A stretch of DNA of 64,000 nucleotides from Victivallis vadensis (GTDB lineage Bacteria; Verrucomicrobiota; Lentisphaeria; Victivallales; Victivallaceae): the NCBI RefSeq assembly GCF_003096415.1, contig NZ_QEKH01000029.1, forward strand, positions 1 to 64,000, read 5' to 3'. Positions within the stretch are counted from its first letter, which is position 1. Every line of letters starts with the position of its first letter. The notes under the pieces were generated by a model that was given only the letters and a program-made list of their open reading frames with translations, made no database searches and had not been told where the DNA came from. This document shows, one piece after another, positions 42,007 through 50,069 of this stretch. The translations under genes and the position numbers were made by a program.

Positions 42007-42825
42007 ATGCAGAAAAAAATCTCACTCCAACGCCGTCACCCCATTCACCGACGAACCGCCAAGTTCACCCTCATTGAGCTGCTCGTTGTCATAGCGATCA
42101 TCGCGATTCTGGCGGGGATGCTGCTCCCGGCGCTGAATCAGGCCCGCGCCAAGGCACAGGCGATCAAATGCCTCAGCAACCTCAAGCAGATCGGTTCATC
42201 CAACCAGATGTACGCCAACGACTTCGACGACCTGTTCGTCGCTTACAGCACTCCCGGGGAGCAATACATCATGGGCGGCGACGGAGATTTCTGGTTTGGA
42301 GTCAAGAGCGGCGACACCTATGACCTGACGACCAGTCCGCTTCTCGGCGTCTATTACGGCAATACCGAATACCTGACGGTCTGTCCGGGAGCTGTGCTTT
42401 CCAGCAACGACCTGACCAAAGTGACCGGCGGCAGCGGCTACGGTTACAACGGCAAATGGCTCGGACGCTACGGCAGCAAAAGTTCCCCGAAAATTATCCT
42501 GAAACGTTCCGCAATGCGCGTGACCTCCCGGACGGTCGCATTCGCGGACTGCGCCAACCACGGGCGGAGCGGCGCCGATTCCCTGACGATGACCCCCTAC
42601 CTCGACGCGCGGAAACAGCCGGACGGAAAAATCACCACCAAAGGCTCCACCCACTTCCGGCACAGCCGCATGGCTAATGTCGCATGGGTGGACGGCCACG
42701 CTTCCGCCGAACCCGTCGGCATTCTCAACGACGGTCTCGGGCGCGTCGACCTGGTCGGCTATGCGGGGGCGCAGGATGTCGATCTTTACAACCCGACCCG
42801 CCGGAGCGACGACCCCAATGAATAA
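42007..42825 (+). CDS. pilin-like (DUF1559-type) protein heading the cobalamin operon
   Basis: A 272-residue protein with a 20-residue basic leader, [48 protein letters not shown] and [27 protein letters not shown] precedes the ATG at 42007; -1 is Lys. It overlaps the radical SAM gene by 8 nt (ATGAATAA). It is the first gene after the riboswitch, so its expression should follow B12 status. A role in corrinoid or metal capture at the surface is possible but unproven. Close paralogue of the gene at 40851. Confidence 0.85.
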   Translation: MQKKISLQRRHPIHRRTAKFTLIELLVVIAIIAILAGMLLPALNQARAKAQAIKCLSNLKQIGSSNQMYANDFDDLFVAYSTPGEQYIMGGDGDFWFGVKSGDTYDLTTSPLLGVYYGNTEYLTVCPGAVLSSNDLTKVTGGSGYGYNGKWLGRYGSKSSPKIILKRSAMRVTSRTVAFADCANHGRSGADSLTMTPYLDARKQPDGKITTKGSTHFRHSRMANVAWVDGHASAEPVGILNDGLGRVDLVGYAGAQDVDLYNPTRRSDDPNE

Positions 42826-44119
42826 TCCCGCCCTGTCCAGAAAACCTTCCCGCGGCCTGATGGGCTTCCCGTCGGAACCGCAGGAGCATCCGCAGACGGT
42901 ATGGGCGGAGGCGCTCGCCGATGACGACGGCGGGCGGCGGACTCTTTATCTGCACATCCCGTTCTGCCGGAGCCGGTGCAGTTTCTGTTTGTTTTACTCC
43001 GGTTCCGCGACCGATTCCGAACGGGCCGGTTACGTGCGGCTGCTCGCCAAAGAGCTGAACGACTGGGCGGAACGGCTTCCGCCGTCACCGATCAACGCGG
43101 TCTACTTCGGCGGCGGCACGCCGAGCGATCTGGCCCCGCAGGAGATGGAGCTGCTGCTCGGCATCCTGCGGAGCCGCTATCCGCTCGCAAACGACTGCGA
43201 AATCACCCTTGAAAGCCGGTTGAACGGCCTCACCGACCGGAAAATCGACGCGGCCATCGCGAACGGCGTGAACCGTTTCTCACTCGGCGTGCAGACCTTC
43301 GACACGGAACTGCGCCGCAGGCTCGGACGGGTTTCGGACCGCGAAACGGTACTGGATACGCTCGGACGGCTGACCGCCCGGAATCAGGCTTCCGTCGCGG
43401 TCGACCTGCTCTACGGGCTGCCCGGCCAGACGCCGGAACTGCTGCTGGCCGATCTCGAAACCCTGCTCAACTCGGGTGTTTCCGGCCTCTCTTTTTACCG
43501 GCTGAACGTGCGGCCGACCTCGGAGCTGGCCGGCCAGCTCGCGGCGGGAACCATGCCGCCGGTTCCGCCGGAAGAAACGATTTACCGGCTCTACGAGCTG
43601 GCTGAAGAACGGCTGGAGGCGGCGGGAGTGAAACGGCTCAGCTTCAAACATTTCTCTTTCGATCCGCGCGAACGCAACCTCTTCAACGAGATTTCAGCGT
43701 GGAAAGTCCCCTGCCTGCCTTTCGGTTTGAAAGCGAGAGGGCGGCTCGGCGCGTACCAGTTCAGGCAGACCGTCGATATGGCCGTGTACCGCTCCTGCGT
43801 TGAAACCGGGGCAAAACCGGTGGAACGGGCGGGGAAACTGCCGCCGGACTATCCGGTCGCATTCCGGCTGACGGGGCAGTTGAACAGCCGCATGACGGCC
43901 GATCCGGCCTTCATTGCCGCCGCAGCACCGCCGGAATTGCGCGAAACAGTCCGCCGGGTGCTGTGCAAACAGCTCTCCGAACTGGAACGCGAGGGTTTGA
44001 CCGCAGCAACCACTTACGGCGGCTGGAAGCTGACCCGCATGGGCCGTTTCCGCTTTTATCCGGTTGCGACCCGCCTGCTGGAGGAAATCGCCAAATGCTG
44101 GGAGATGGAATCGAAATGA
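42818..44119 (+). CDS. HemN/HutW-like radical SAM protein
   Basis: A 433-residue protein with [17 protein letters not shown] carrying the C-x3-C-x2-C radical SAM motif, [19 protein letters not shown] and [10 protein letters not shown], all of the HemN/HemW superfamily. The C-x2-C-x-F-Y form resembles ChuW/HutW proteins, which open or modify haem anaerobically. It overlaps the pilin-like gene by 8 nt and the next gene by 4 nt. Inside a B12 operon it might act on haem or a corrinoid precursor; not coproporphyrinogen oxidase by default. Confidence 0.75.
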   Translation: MNNPALSRKPSRGLMGFPSEPQEHPQTVWAEALADDDGGRRTLYLHIPFCRSRCSFCLFYSGSATDSERAGYVRLLAKELNDWAERLPPSPINAVYFGGGTPSDLAPQEMELLLGILRSRYPLANDCEITLESRLNGLTDRKIDAAIANGVNRFSLGVQTFDTELRRRLGRVSDRETVLDTLGRLTARNQASVAVDLLYGLPGQTPELLLADLETLLNSGVSGLSFYRLNVRPTSELAGQLAAGTMPPVPPEETIYRLYELAEERLEAAGVKRLSFKHFSFDPRERNLFNEISAWKVPCLPFGLKARGRLGAYQFRQTVDMAVYRSCVETGAKPVERAGKLPPDYPVAFRLTGQLNSRMTADPAFIAAAAPPELRETVRRVLCKQLSELEREGLTAATTYGGWKLTRMGRFRFYPVATRLLEEIAKCWEMESK

Positions 44120-45054
44120 GACTCCTGTCCTTTTTCTGTTTTTTCTTCACCCTGTGTGCGGTTCAAGCCGCAGCGTCTGGCATCGTGTCGGAAACGGCGG
44201 AAAGCATCCGTTACCGCCAGCCGGACGGCCTCGAAGTCACCCTGCCGAAACATCCGAAACGGGTAGTGGTCGGCTACGGTTCGCTGGTGCCGGTCTGGTA
44301 CTGCGCCGGAGGCACGGCGGTCGCGATCCCGGAAGTCCAGTCCAAAAATGCGCTGCCGGAAGCGGCGCGCGGCCTGCCCACCGTCGGCACGTTCAGCACC
44401 CTGAACACCGAGAAGGTGCTGGAACTGCGCCCCGATCTCGTGGTGCTGATCAACAAGCTCAACAGCCACCTGCGGCTGCGTAAACTGCTCACGGCCATGA
44501 AAATTCCGGCATTTACGGTCAAATACGACAACTACCGGGATTTTGAAGCGCTGACCGACCTGTTCCGCCGGCTGAACAATACCGATCCCGCCCGGTGCGC
44601 GGCCGCCCGGCAGGTCACGGACAGCGTGAACCGGATCGTCGCGCAGGCCAGACAATATCCCGCGCCGCGTTTCACCACCGTATTCGCACAGGCCGCCGGT
44701 TTCCGGGCCGAAACCGACCTTGCCAACACCAGCTGCATGTTGTCGATGCTCGGCGGCAAAAACACCGTGCCGCCTTCCGACGGGCTGCGCACCGGTTTCA
44801 GCATCGAACAATTGCTGCTCGACAATCCCGACGTGATCTTCGTGGTGATGATGGGCAACAACAAGGCACTGGAAAAGAAGTTCCGTCACGAGATCATGAG
44901 CCAGAAAGCGTGGCGGGAGCTGGATGCCCACAGGACGGGGCGGGTGCATTTCCTGCCCTCCGACCTCTATCTCTATCTGGCGGGGCCGCGCTTCCCGGAG
45001 GCGTTCCTCCATCTCGCGCAGCTGCTCTACCCCGGCAGGGAGTTCGCCAGATGA
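44116..45054 (+). CDS. periplasmic binding protein of FecB/BtuF type (1)
   Basis: A 312-residue protein with a signal peptide ([18 protein letters not shown]), KRVVVGYGSLVPVWYCAG and LNTEKVLELRPDLVVL of FecB/BtuF-like binding proteins. Start 44116 overlaps the radical SAM stop as ATGA. Delivers a corrinoid, haem or metal chelate to the downstream permease. A paralogue follows. Confidence 0.78.
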   Translation: MRLLSFFCFFFTLCAVQAAASGIVSETAESIRYRQPDGLEVTLPKHPKRVVVGYGSLVPVWYCAGGTAVAIPEVQSKNALPEAARGLPTVGTFSTLNTEKVLELRPDLVVLINKLNSHLRLRKLLTAMKIPAFTVKYDNYRDFEALTDLFRRLNNTDPARCAAARQVTDSVNRIVAQARQYPAPRFTTVFAQAAGFRAETDLANTSCMLSMLGGKNTVPPSDGLRTGFSIEQLLLDNPDVIFVVMMGNNKALEKKFRHEIMSQKAWRELDAHRTGRVHFLPSDLYLYLAGPRFPEAFLHLAQLLYPGREFAR

Positions 45055-45992
45055 AACGATATGCCGGATTCCGCCTGGCGGCGATTCTGCTGCTGTTGAT
45101 TTCCGCGCCGTTCTGCGGCGCGGCGGAGCCCGGTATTGTTTCGGAGGATGAAAGTTCCCTGACGTTCCGCCAGAATGACGGCACAGAAGTAATATTGCCC
45201 AGGCGTCCCGGCTCTACCGTGATCTGCTACAGTTCGCTGGTGCAGGTCTGGTATGCGGCGGGGGGAACCGCCGTTGCGATTCCGGCGGTCCCGACGCGGG
45301 ACACCCTGCCCGAGGCCGCCCGCGGCCTGCCGCAGCTCGGCACGCACAACACCATGAGCGCCGAAAAAATCATGATGCACCGTCCCGATCTCGTGCTGCT
45401 GAACGACAAGCTGCCCGGCCACCGTCAGTTGCGCCGGACGCTGGCAGAGCTGAATATTCCGGCGGCCTGCATCGACTACCGCAACTACCGGGATTTCCGG
45501 GAGATTTTTGAATTGTTCCGCCGCCTGAACGGCTCCGGCGCCAGCGCCGACGCGATCACCGGCAAGGTGGATGCGCTGTGCGCGCAGGCCCGGAGGCTCC
45601 CCTCCCCGGCATTTGCGTCGATCTACATCGGCGTCGGCATCCGCGCCGAAACCGACCGCGCCAACGCGGCCTGCATGGCGGCGCTGCTCGGCGGCAGGAA
45701 CATCGTGCCGCCCGGCAGATCGTCGCGCGGGCCGTTCAGCTATGAACAACTGCTGCTGCGCGATCCCGACGTGATCTTTCTGGTGACCACCGGAAACGTC
45801 GCCGGGGCGCGCGAGGTATTCCGAAAGGAGTTCGAGGCGCGGCCGGAGTGGAAATCGCTGCGGGCGGTGAAAAACAACCGGGTCCACTTCCTGCCGCCGG
45901 ATCTGTTCCTCTATTTGCCCGGAAGCCGTTTCCCGGAGGCGTTCCGGCATCTTGCGAAACTGCTTTATCCCGATCAGGAGTTTATCGAATGA
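45051..45992 (+). CDS. periplasmic binding protein of FecB/BtuF type (2)
   Basis: A 313-residue paralogue of the preceding gene, sharing YSSLVQVWYAAGGTAVAIP and LPEAARGLPQLGTHNTM. Signal peptide MKRYAGFRLAAILLLLIS. ATGA overlap with the previous stop. Two binding proteins with one permease suggest two ligands or forms of one ligand. Confidence 0.78.
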   Translation: MKRYAGFRLAAILLLLISAPFCGAAEPGIVSEDESSLTFRQNDGTEVILPRRPGSTVICYSSLVQVWYAAGGTAVAIPAVPTRDTLPEAARGLPQLGTHNTMSAEKIMMHRPDLVLLNDKLPGHRQLRRTLAELNIPAACIDYRNYRDFREIFELFRRLNGSGASADAITGKVDALCAQARRLPSPAFASIYIGVGIRAETDRANAACMAALLGGRNIVPPGRSSRGPFSYEQLLLRDPDVIFLVTTGNVAGAREVFRKEFEARPEWKSLRAVKNNRVHFLPPDLFLYLPGSRFPEAFRHLAKLLYPDQEFIE

Positions 45993-46996
45993 GTTTCAAA
46001 ACCTTTTCCCGTTCCCACGCGGGACGGATTTCCATCAATTTCGCGCTGCTGGCGCTGCTCTGTCTTGCGGTGCTGGTCAGTCTGCGCTTCGGGTCGCTGC
46101 GGCTCGGTTTCGGGCAGATCCTCGAAACGCTGTGGTGCCGTTCGGGGGATATCCCCTATCAGATCATCTTCAACATCCGGCTGCCGCGCATCCTCCTGGG
46201 AGCGCTGGTCGGCGGCAGCCTTGCCGTTTCCGGCGCGATCCTGCAGGGGGTGATGCGCAACCCGCTGGCCGCGCCCGGCATCATCGGCGTATCGGCGGGC
46301 GGCGGGCTGGCGGGCATCCTGGTGATGCTGGCGCTGCCGCAATTCGGACATCTGCTGGTGCCGGCGGCCTTCGCCGGCGCGCTGGCCACGGCGGTGCTGG
46401 TGTATCTGCTCGCGTGGAAGCGCGGCGTGAACCCGGTCCGGCTGATCCTCTCCGGCGTCGCGGTGGCCGGGATGCTCGGCGCATTCAGCAGCACCATTCT
46501 GCTGTTGAATGCGGACAAGGCGGGCGGCGTATTGGATTTCTCAATCGGCACCTTGTCCGCCCGGAGCTGGCCGCAGATCGAACAGGTCTGGCTCTACATG
46601 GCCGCCGGATTCGCCGCCGCGATGCTGATGTCCAACAAGCTCAACATCCTCGCGCTCGGCGACGAGGTCGCGACCGGGCTGGGGATGCGGGTCGAACGCA
46701 TCCGCCTTCTGCTGCTGGCGACCGCCGCGCTGCTGGCGGCGGCTTCAGTCAGCGTCGCGGGGCTGCTCGGCTTCGTCGGGCTGATCGCGCCGCACATCGT
46801 GCGCATCCTGATCGGTTCGGACAACCGCTATCTGCTGCCCGGCGCCGCCTTGTTCGGCGCGCTGATGGTCGTCGCATGCGACACCGTCGGGCGCATGGCG
46901 ATGGACCCGTCGGAACTGCCGGTCGGAGTCATCATGTCGCTGCTGGGGCCGCCGTTTTTCCTGTGGCTGCTGAGGAGGCACAACTATGAAGCTTGA
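45989..46996 (+). CDS. FecCD/BtuC-type ABC permease
   Basis: A 335-residue protein with about ten hydrophobic segments and typical FecCD motifs: RLPRILLGALVGGSLAVSGA, MRNPLAAPGIIGVSAGGG, GLIAPHIVRILIGSDNRYLL. Overlaps the previous stop by 4 nt and the ATPase start by 11 nt. Moves a corrinoid, haem or metal complex across the inner membrane. Confidence 0.87.
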   Translation: MSFKTFSRSHAGRISINFALLALLCLAVLVSLRFGSLRLGFGQILETLWCRSGDIPYQIIFNIRLPRILLGALVGGSLAVSGAILQGVMRNPLAAPGIIGVSAGGGLAGILVMLALPQFGHLLVPAAFAGALATAVLVYLLAWKRGVNPVRLILSGVAVAGMLGAFSSTILLLNADKAGGVLDFSIGTLSARSWPQIEQVWLYMAAGFAAAMLMSNKLNILALGDEVATGLGMRVERIRLLLLATAALLAAASVSVAGLLGFVGLIAPHIVRILIGSDNRYLLPGAALFGALMVVACDTVGRMAMDPSELPVGVIMSLLGPPFFLWLLRRHNYEA

Positions 46997-47786
46997 AGTA
47001 CAGGAGCTCCGCGCCGGGTACGGCGCCAAGCTGGTGCTCGACGGCGTCGGGCTTACCGTCCCCGAAGGGAGCATCGTCACGCTGCTCGGTCCCAACGGCT
47101 GCGGCAAATCCACCCTGCTCAAGGTGATCGGGCGGCTGCTGAAGCCGAAATCCGGCAATGTGCTGCTCGACGGCAAGGCGGTCCACGCCTGCGACACCGC
47201 CGCGCTGGCGCGCCGGATGGCGATCCTGCCGCAGCTGCACCACGCCTCCGGTGAAATCACAGTCAATGAACTGGTCGGTTTCGGGCGCTTCCCGCACCGC
47301 ACCGGGCTTGGCGTGATGAATGCGCACGACCGCGAGGTAGTCGCCGAGGTGCTCCGGATGACCCGGCTGACCGAACTGCGGAACCGCCGCATCGCAACCC
47401 TCTCCGGCGGCGAGCGGCAGCGGGCGTGGATCGCGATGACCCTCGCGCAGCAGCCGCAACTGCTGCTGCTCGACGAGCCGACCACTTTTCTCGACATCCG
47501 CTGCCAGTTCGAGATCATCGAGCTGGTGCGCGACCTGAACCGGCGGCTCGGACTGACCGTGCTGATGGTGCTGCACGACCTGAACCTCGCGGCGCGCTGT
47601 TCGGACCGGCTGGTCACCCTGAAGGACCGCAAGGTCCGCCATGCCGGAACGCCGCAGGAGATCCTCCGCCCGGAGATTCTCCGCGAAATCTTTGAAATCG
47701 AAGCCGAAATCACCACCGGGAAAGACGGCGTCCCGTACTTCATCCCGACCGGAACCGCCCGCAACCCACAGGAGGACCGCCAATGA
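46986..47786 (+). CDS. FecE/BtuD-type ABC ATPase
   Basis: A 266-residue ATPase with Walker A GPNGCGKST, signature LSGGERQR, Walker B LLLLDEPT and an H-loop in MVLHDLNLAAR. Energises the permease encoded just upstream. The stop overlaps the next start (ATGA at 47783). Confidence 0.9.
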   Translation: MKLEVQELRAGYGAKLVLDGVGLTVPEGSIVTLLGPNGCGKSTLLKVIGRLLKPKSGNVLLDGKAVHACDTAALARRMAILPQLHHASGEITVNELVGFGRFPHRTGLGVMNAHDREVVAEVLRMTRLTELRNRRIATLSGGERQRAWIAMTLAQQPQLLLLDEPTTFLDIRCQFEIIELVRDLNRRLGLTVLMVLHDLNLAARCSDRLVTLKDRKVRHAGTPQEILRPEILREIFEIEAEITTGKDGVPYFIPTGTARNPQEDRQ

Positions 47787-49042
47787 AAACCCTTGTCGTC
47801 TACTCCAGCCGCACCGGCAATACCGAAAAGCTCGCCCGCGCGATCGCCGGGGCGCTCGGCCCCGACTGCACCCTGAGTTGCGCCGAAGACGCGCCGCCGC
47901 CGGAGAAATTCGACTTCATCGCCTTCGGCTTCGGTGTCTACCGGGGCTGGCCGGACGGGGAGCTGCGCAGCTACATGCTCCGCGCGAAGCCGCGGTACGC
48001 CGGGATCTTCCTGACGCTCGGCGCGTACCCGGATTCCGAACACGCGCAAGTCTGCCTCGCCCGCGCCGAGGGGATGCTTCCGGCCTCGAAGGTGCTGGCC
48101 AAACTCGCCTGCCACGGCGCCTACGCTCCCGGCATGGTCGAACGCATGAAGGCCCGCCCGGCGGGAAGCGCCCACGGCTGGGACGAGGAGCGCGCCGTCC
48201 GGGTAGCCGCCGCCGCCGGACATCCCGACGCGGATGACCTCTCCCGCGCGCAACAATTATTCAAAGCAGCGCTCGCCAAAGCGGTTCCGCCGCCGGATGA
48301 CGGCAAAAAGGCGCTGGTCGCCGCATGGTTCGGCACCGCCGTCGATGCCGCGCGCGAAGCGTATGACCTCGCCGAGTCGCAGCTTCCCGTCAAGCCGCTC
48401 CGCGCCTACACCTCGCGCTTCGTGCGCCGCAAGCTCGGCGGTGAAGTCCCGTCGCTGCCCGGTGCACTGCAGCGGCTTTACCTCGACGGCGTACGCCATG
48501 TGAAAGTGCTGGCGGGGCTGCTCGCGGCAGGCGAGGAATACGAGCTGCTGCGCTCCGACCTCGAAGCGTTCCGCAATCCGCTGACCGGCTTCGATTCGCT
48601 GTCGGTCACCGCGCCGCCGTTGTCCACGCCGGAGCGTTTGCGCCGTTTCCTCGACGCGGTCACGGCGGAGCTGCCGGACGCGCCGGTACTGTTCATGGGC
48701 CACGGCCACGCCGACGGCCGCAGCGATTTCCAGTACGATGCGGCGGCGGCGGAGCTGGCGAAGTACAATCCGGCCTGGCGTCTCGGCTGCGTCGAAGGGG
48801 GCCGTTCGCTCGACACGCTGCTGCCGGAGCTGAAAAAAGCCGGAGTGCGCCGGCTTGAATTGCGTCCCTTTCTGCTGGTCGCGGGCGACCACGCGGTGAA
48901 CGACCTCGCCGGAGCGGAACCGGGTTCATGGAAGTCGCAGCTGGAAGCGGCGGGCATCGAATGTACCGTTGAACTGCGCGGGCTCGCCGCTTATCCCGCC
49001 GTCGCCCGGTATTTCGCGGAGGAAGTGGAACGTCTTGGGTAA
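47783..49042 (+). CDS. cbiK: flavodoxin-CbiK fusion (sirohydrochlorin cobaltochelatase)
   Basis: A 419-residue protein. Residues about 1-155 form a flavodoxin domain with the FMN phosphate loop SSRTGNTEKLARA; about 170-419 are CbiK-like, with WFGTAVDAAREAYD, AYTSRFVRRKL, FMGHGHADG (catalytic His) and VAGDHAVNDLAG (second His). It should insert Co2+ into sirohydrochlorin, the first committed step of the anaerobic pathway. The flavodoxin half is not part of ordinary CbiK and may supply electrons to a later step or to the metal. ATGA overlap upstream, TTGGGTAA overlap downstream. Confidence 0.85.
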   Translation: MKTLVVYSSRTGNTEKLARAIAGALGPDCTLSCAEDAPPPEKFDFIAFGFGVYRGWPDGELRSYMLRAKPRYAGIFLTLGAYPDSEHAQVCLARAEGMLPASKVLAKLACHGAYAPGMVERMKARPAGSAHGWDEERAVRVAAAAGHPDADDLSRAQQLFKAALAKAVPPPDDGKKALVAAWFGTAVDAAREAYDLAESQLPVKPLRAYTSRFVRRKLGGEVPSLPGALQRLYLDGVRHVKVLAGLLAAGEEYELLRSDLEAFRNPLTGFDSLSVTAPPLSTPERLRRFLDAVTAELPDAPVLFMGHGHADGRSDFQYDAAAAELAKYNPAWRLGCVEGGRSLDTLLPELKKAGVRRLELRPFLLVAGDHAVNDLAGAEPGSWKSQLEAAGIECTVELRGLAAYPAVARYFAEEVERLG

Positions 49043-50069
49043 GCACCGGAAAAAACGGCCTTTACGCCTGCTCGCAGCCGCAGCGGTTTCCGCCGCGGCC
49101 ACGCTCGGTGCGGCCTCCTGCCTCAAGCCCGGCACGCTCGGAGCCAATTTGAATACGGTTCTGCACATCCTCGTCGAAGTCGGGGCGCTGACGCTGGCAG
49201 CGGCGGTGCTGGAGGCGCGGGGACTCCTGCGCCGGATCGGGATTGTTTTCGCGCCGCTGGTGCGGTTCAGCCGGCTGCCCGCCTCCGTCGCGGCGGCGAT
49301 GACCGCGGCACTGGCGTCAGGTTCGGCCGCCGCGCTGATGCTCGCCGACGCCCGCGAAGAAGGGAAGCTCGGCCGACGCGACATGATCTACGGCGCGCTG
49401 GCCTGTTCGCCGGTGTCGATTTTCATGTTCAACCTGACGGTCATGTTCCCGGTGCTGGCGATCCTGAAAACGGCGGGGATGTGGTACTATCTCGCCAGCT
49501 ATCTGTCGCTGGCGGCGATGCTGCTTTGCGTACTGTGCACCGCCCGGCTGACCGCGCCGTGCCGGGGCGTCCCGCCGGAATACGCCGCCGCCGGAGCCGA
49601 AGTTGCCCCGTGGCCGCAGGCGTTCCGGCACGGTCTCGCGCGCACCGGCAGATTCCTGCTGCGGGTCGCGCTGCTGACCATGCCGGTCCTGCTGTGGACG
49701 GCGGCGGCGGTGCAGCACGGCGTTTTCGACTTCACCGGCAAACTGCCCGCCGGAGTGCGCGACTACCTGCCGCCCGCCGCGTGGACGGTCTTCGCTGCCC
49801 GTTTCGGCGGGATGCTCAGCGCGGCGGGCGCGGCGGCGGAATTGCTCAAACAGCAGCTTTTATCGACTCCGCAGCTGGTATTGGTGCTGTTGGCGGGTAA
49901 TATTATCAATGGGGTCATCCGCACGCTGCGGCGGGGCATCCCGGTTTCGCTCGGCATCTATCCGGGTGCGGACGGGATGTTGATTGCAACGATTTCGACT
50001 GCGCTGCGCGCGGGGATGACTCTGATTGCGCTGGGTATAACCATGGTGGTGATCCATTATGAATCCTGA
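49035..50069 (+). CDS. Gate (nucleoside-recognition)-domain membrane protein
   Basis: A 344-residue membrane protein with about eight hydrophobic segments and two Gate-type regions (AAAMTAALASGSAAALMLAD and LVLVLLAGNIINGVIRTL). The start is TTG 49035 overlapping the cbiK stop by 8 nt, with GGAAGTGG upstream; no in-frame ATG fits. Proteins of this type resemble the Gate domains of FeoB-like and SpmAB proteins. Its place in the operon suggests transport of cobalt or a corrinoid precursor, but no substrate is visible. Confidence 0.6.
   Translation: MGKHRKKRPLRLLAAAAVSAAATLGAASCLKPGTLGANLNTVLHILVEVGALTLAAAVLEARGLLRRIGIVFAPLVRFSRLPASVAAAMTAALASGSAAALMLADAREEGKLGRRDMIYGALACSPVSIFMFNLTVMFPVLAILKTAGMWYYLASYLSLAAMLLCVLCTARLTAPCRGVPPEYAAAGAEVAPWPQAFRHGLARTGRFLLRVALLTMPVLLWTAAAVQHGVFDFTGKLPAGVRDYLPPAAWTVFAARFGGMLSAAGAAAELLKQQLLSTPQLVLVLLAGNIINGVIRTLRRGIPVSLGIYPGADGMLIATISTALRAGMTLIALGITMVVIHYES

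Noticed and set aside
42818-44119. Assignment as oxygen-independent coproporphyrinogen oxidase HemN
   Set aside because: Motifs fit the wider HemN/HemW/HutW superfamily, but the gene context (binding proteins, FecCD transporter, B12 riboswitch) and the C-x-F-Y variant favour a HutW-like role.
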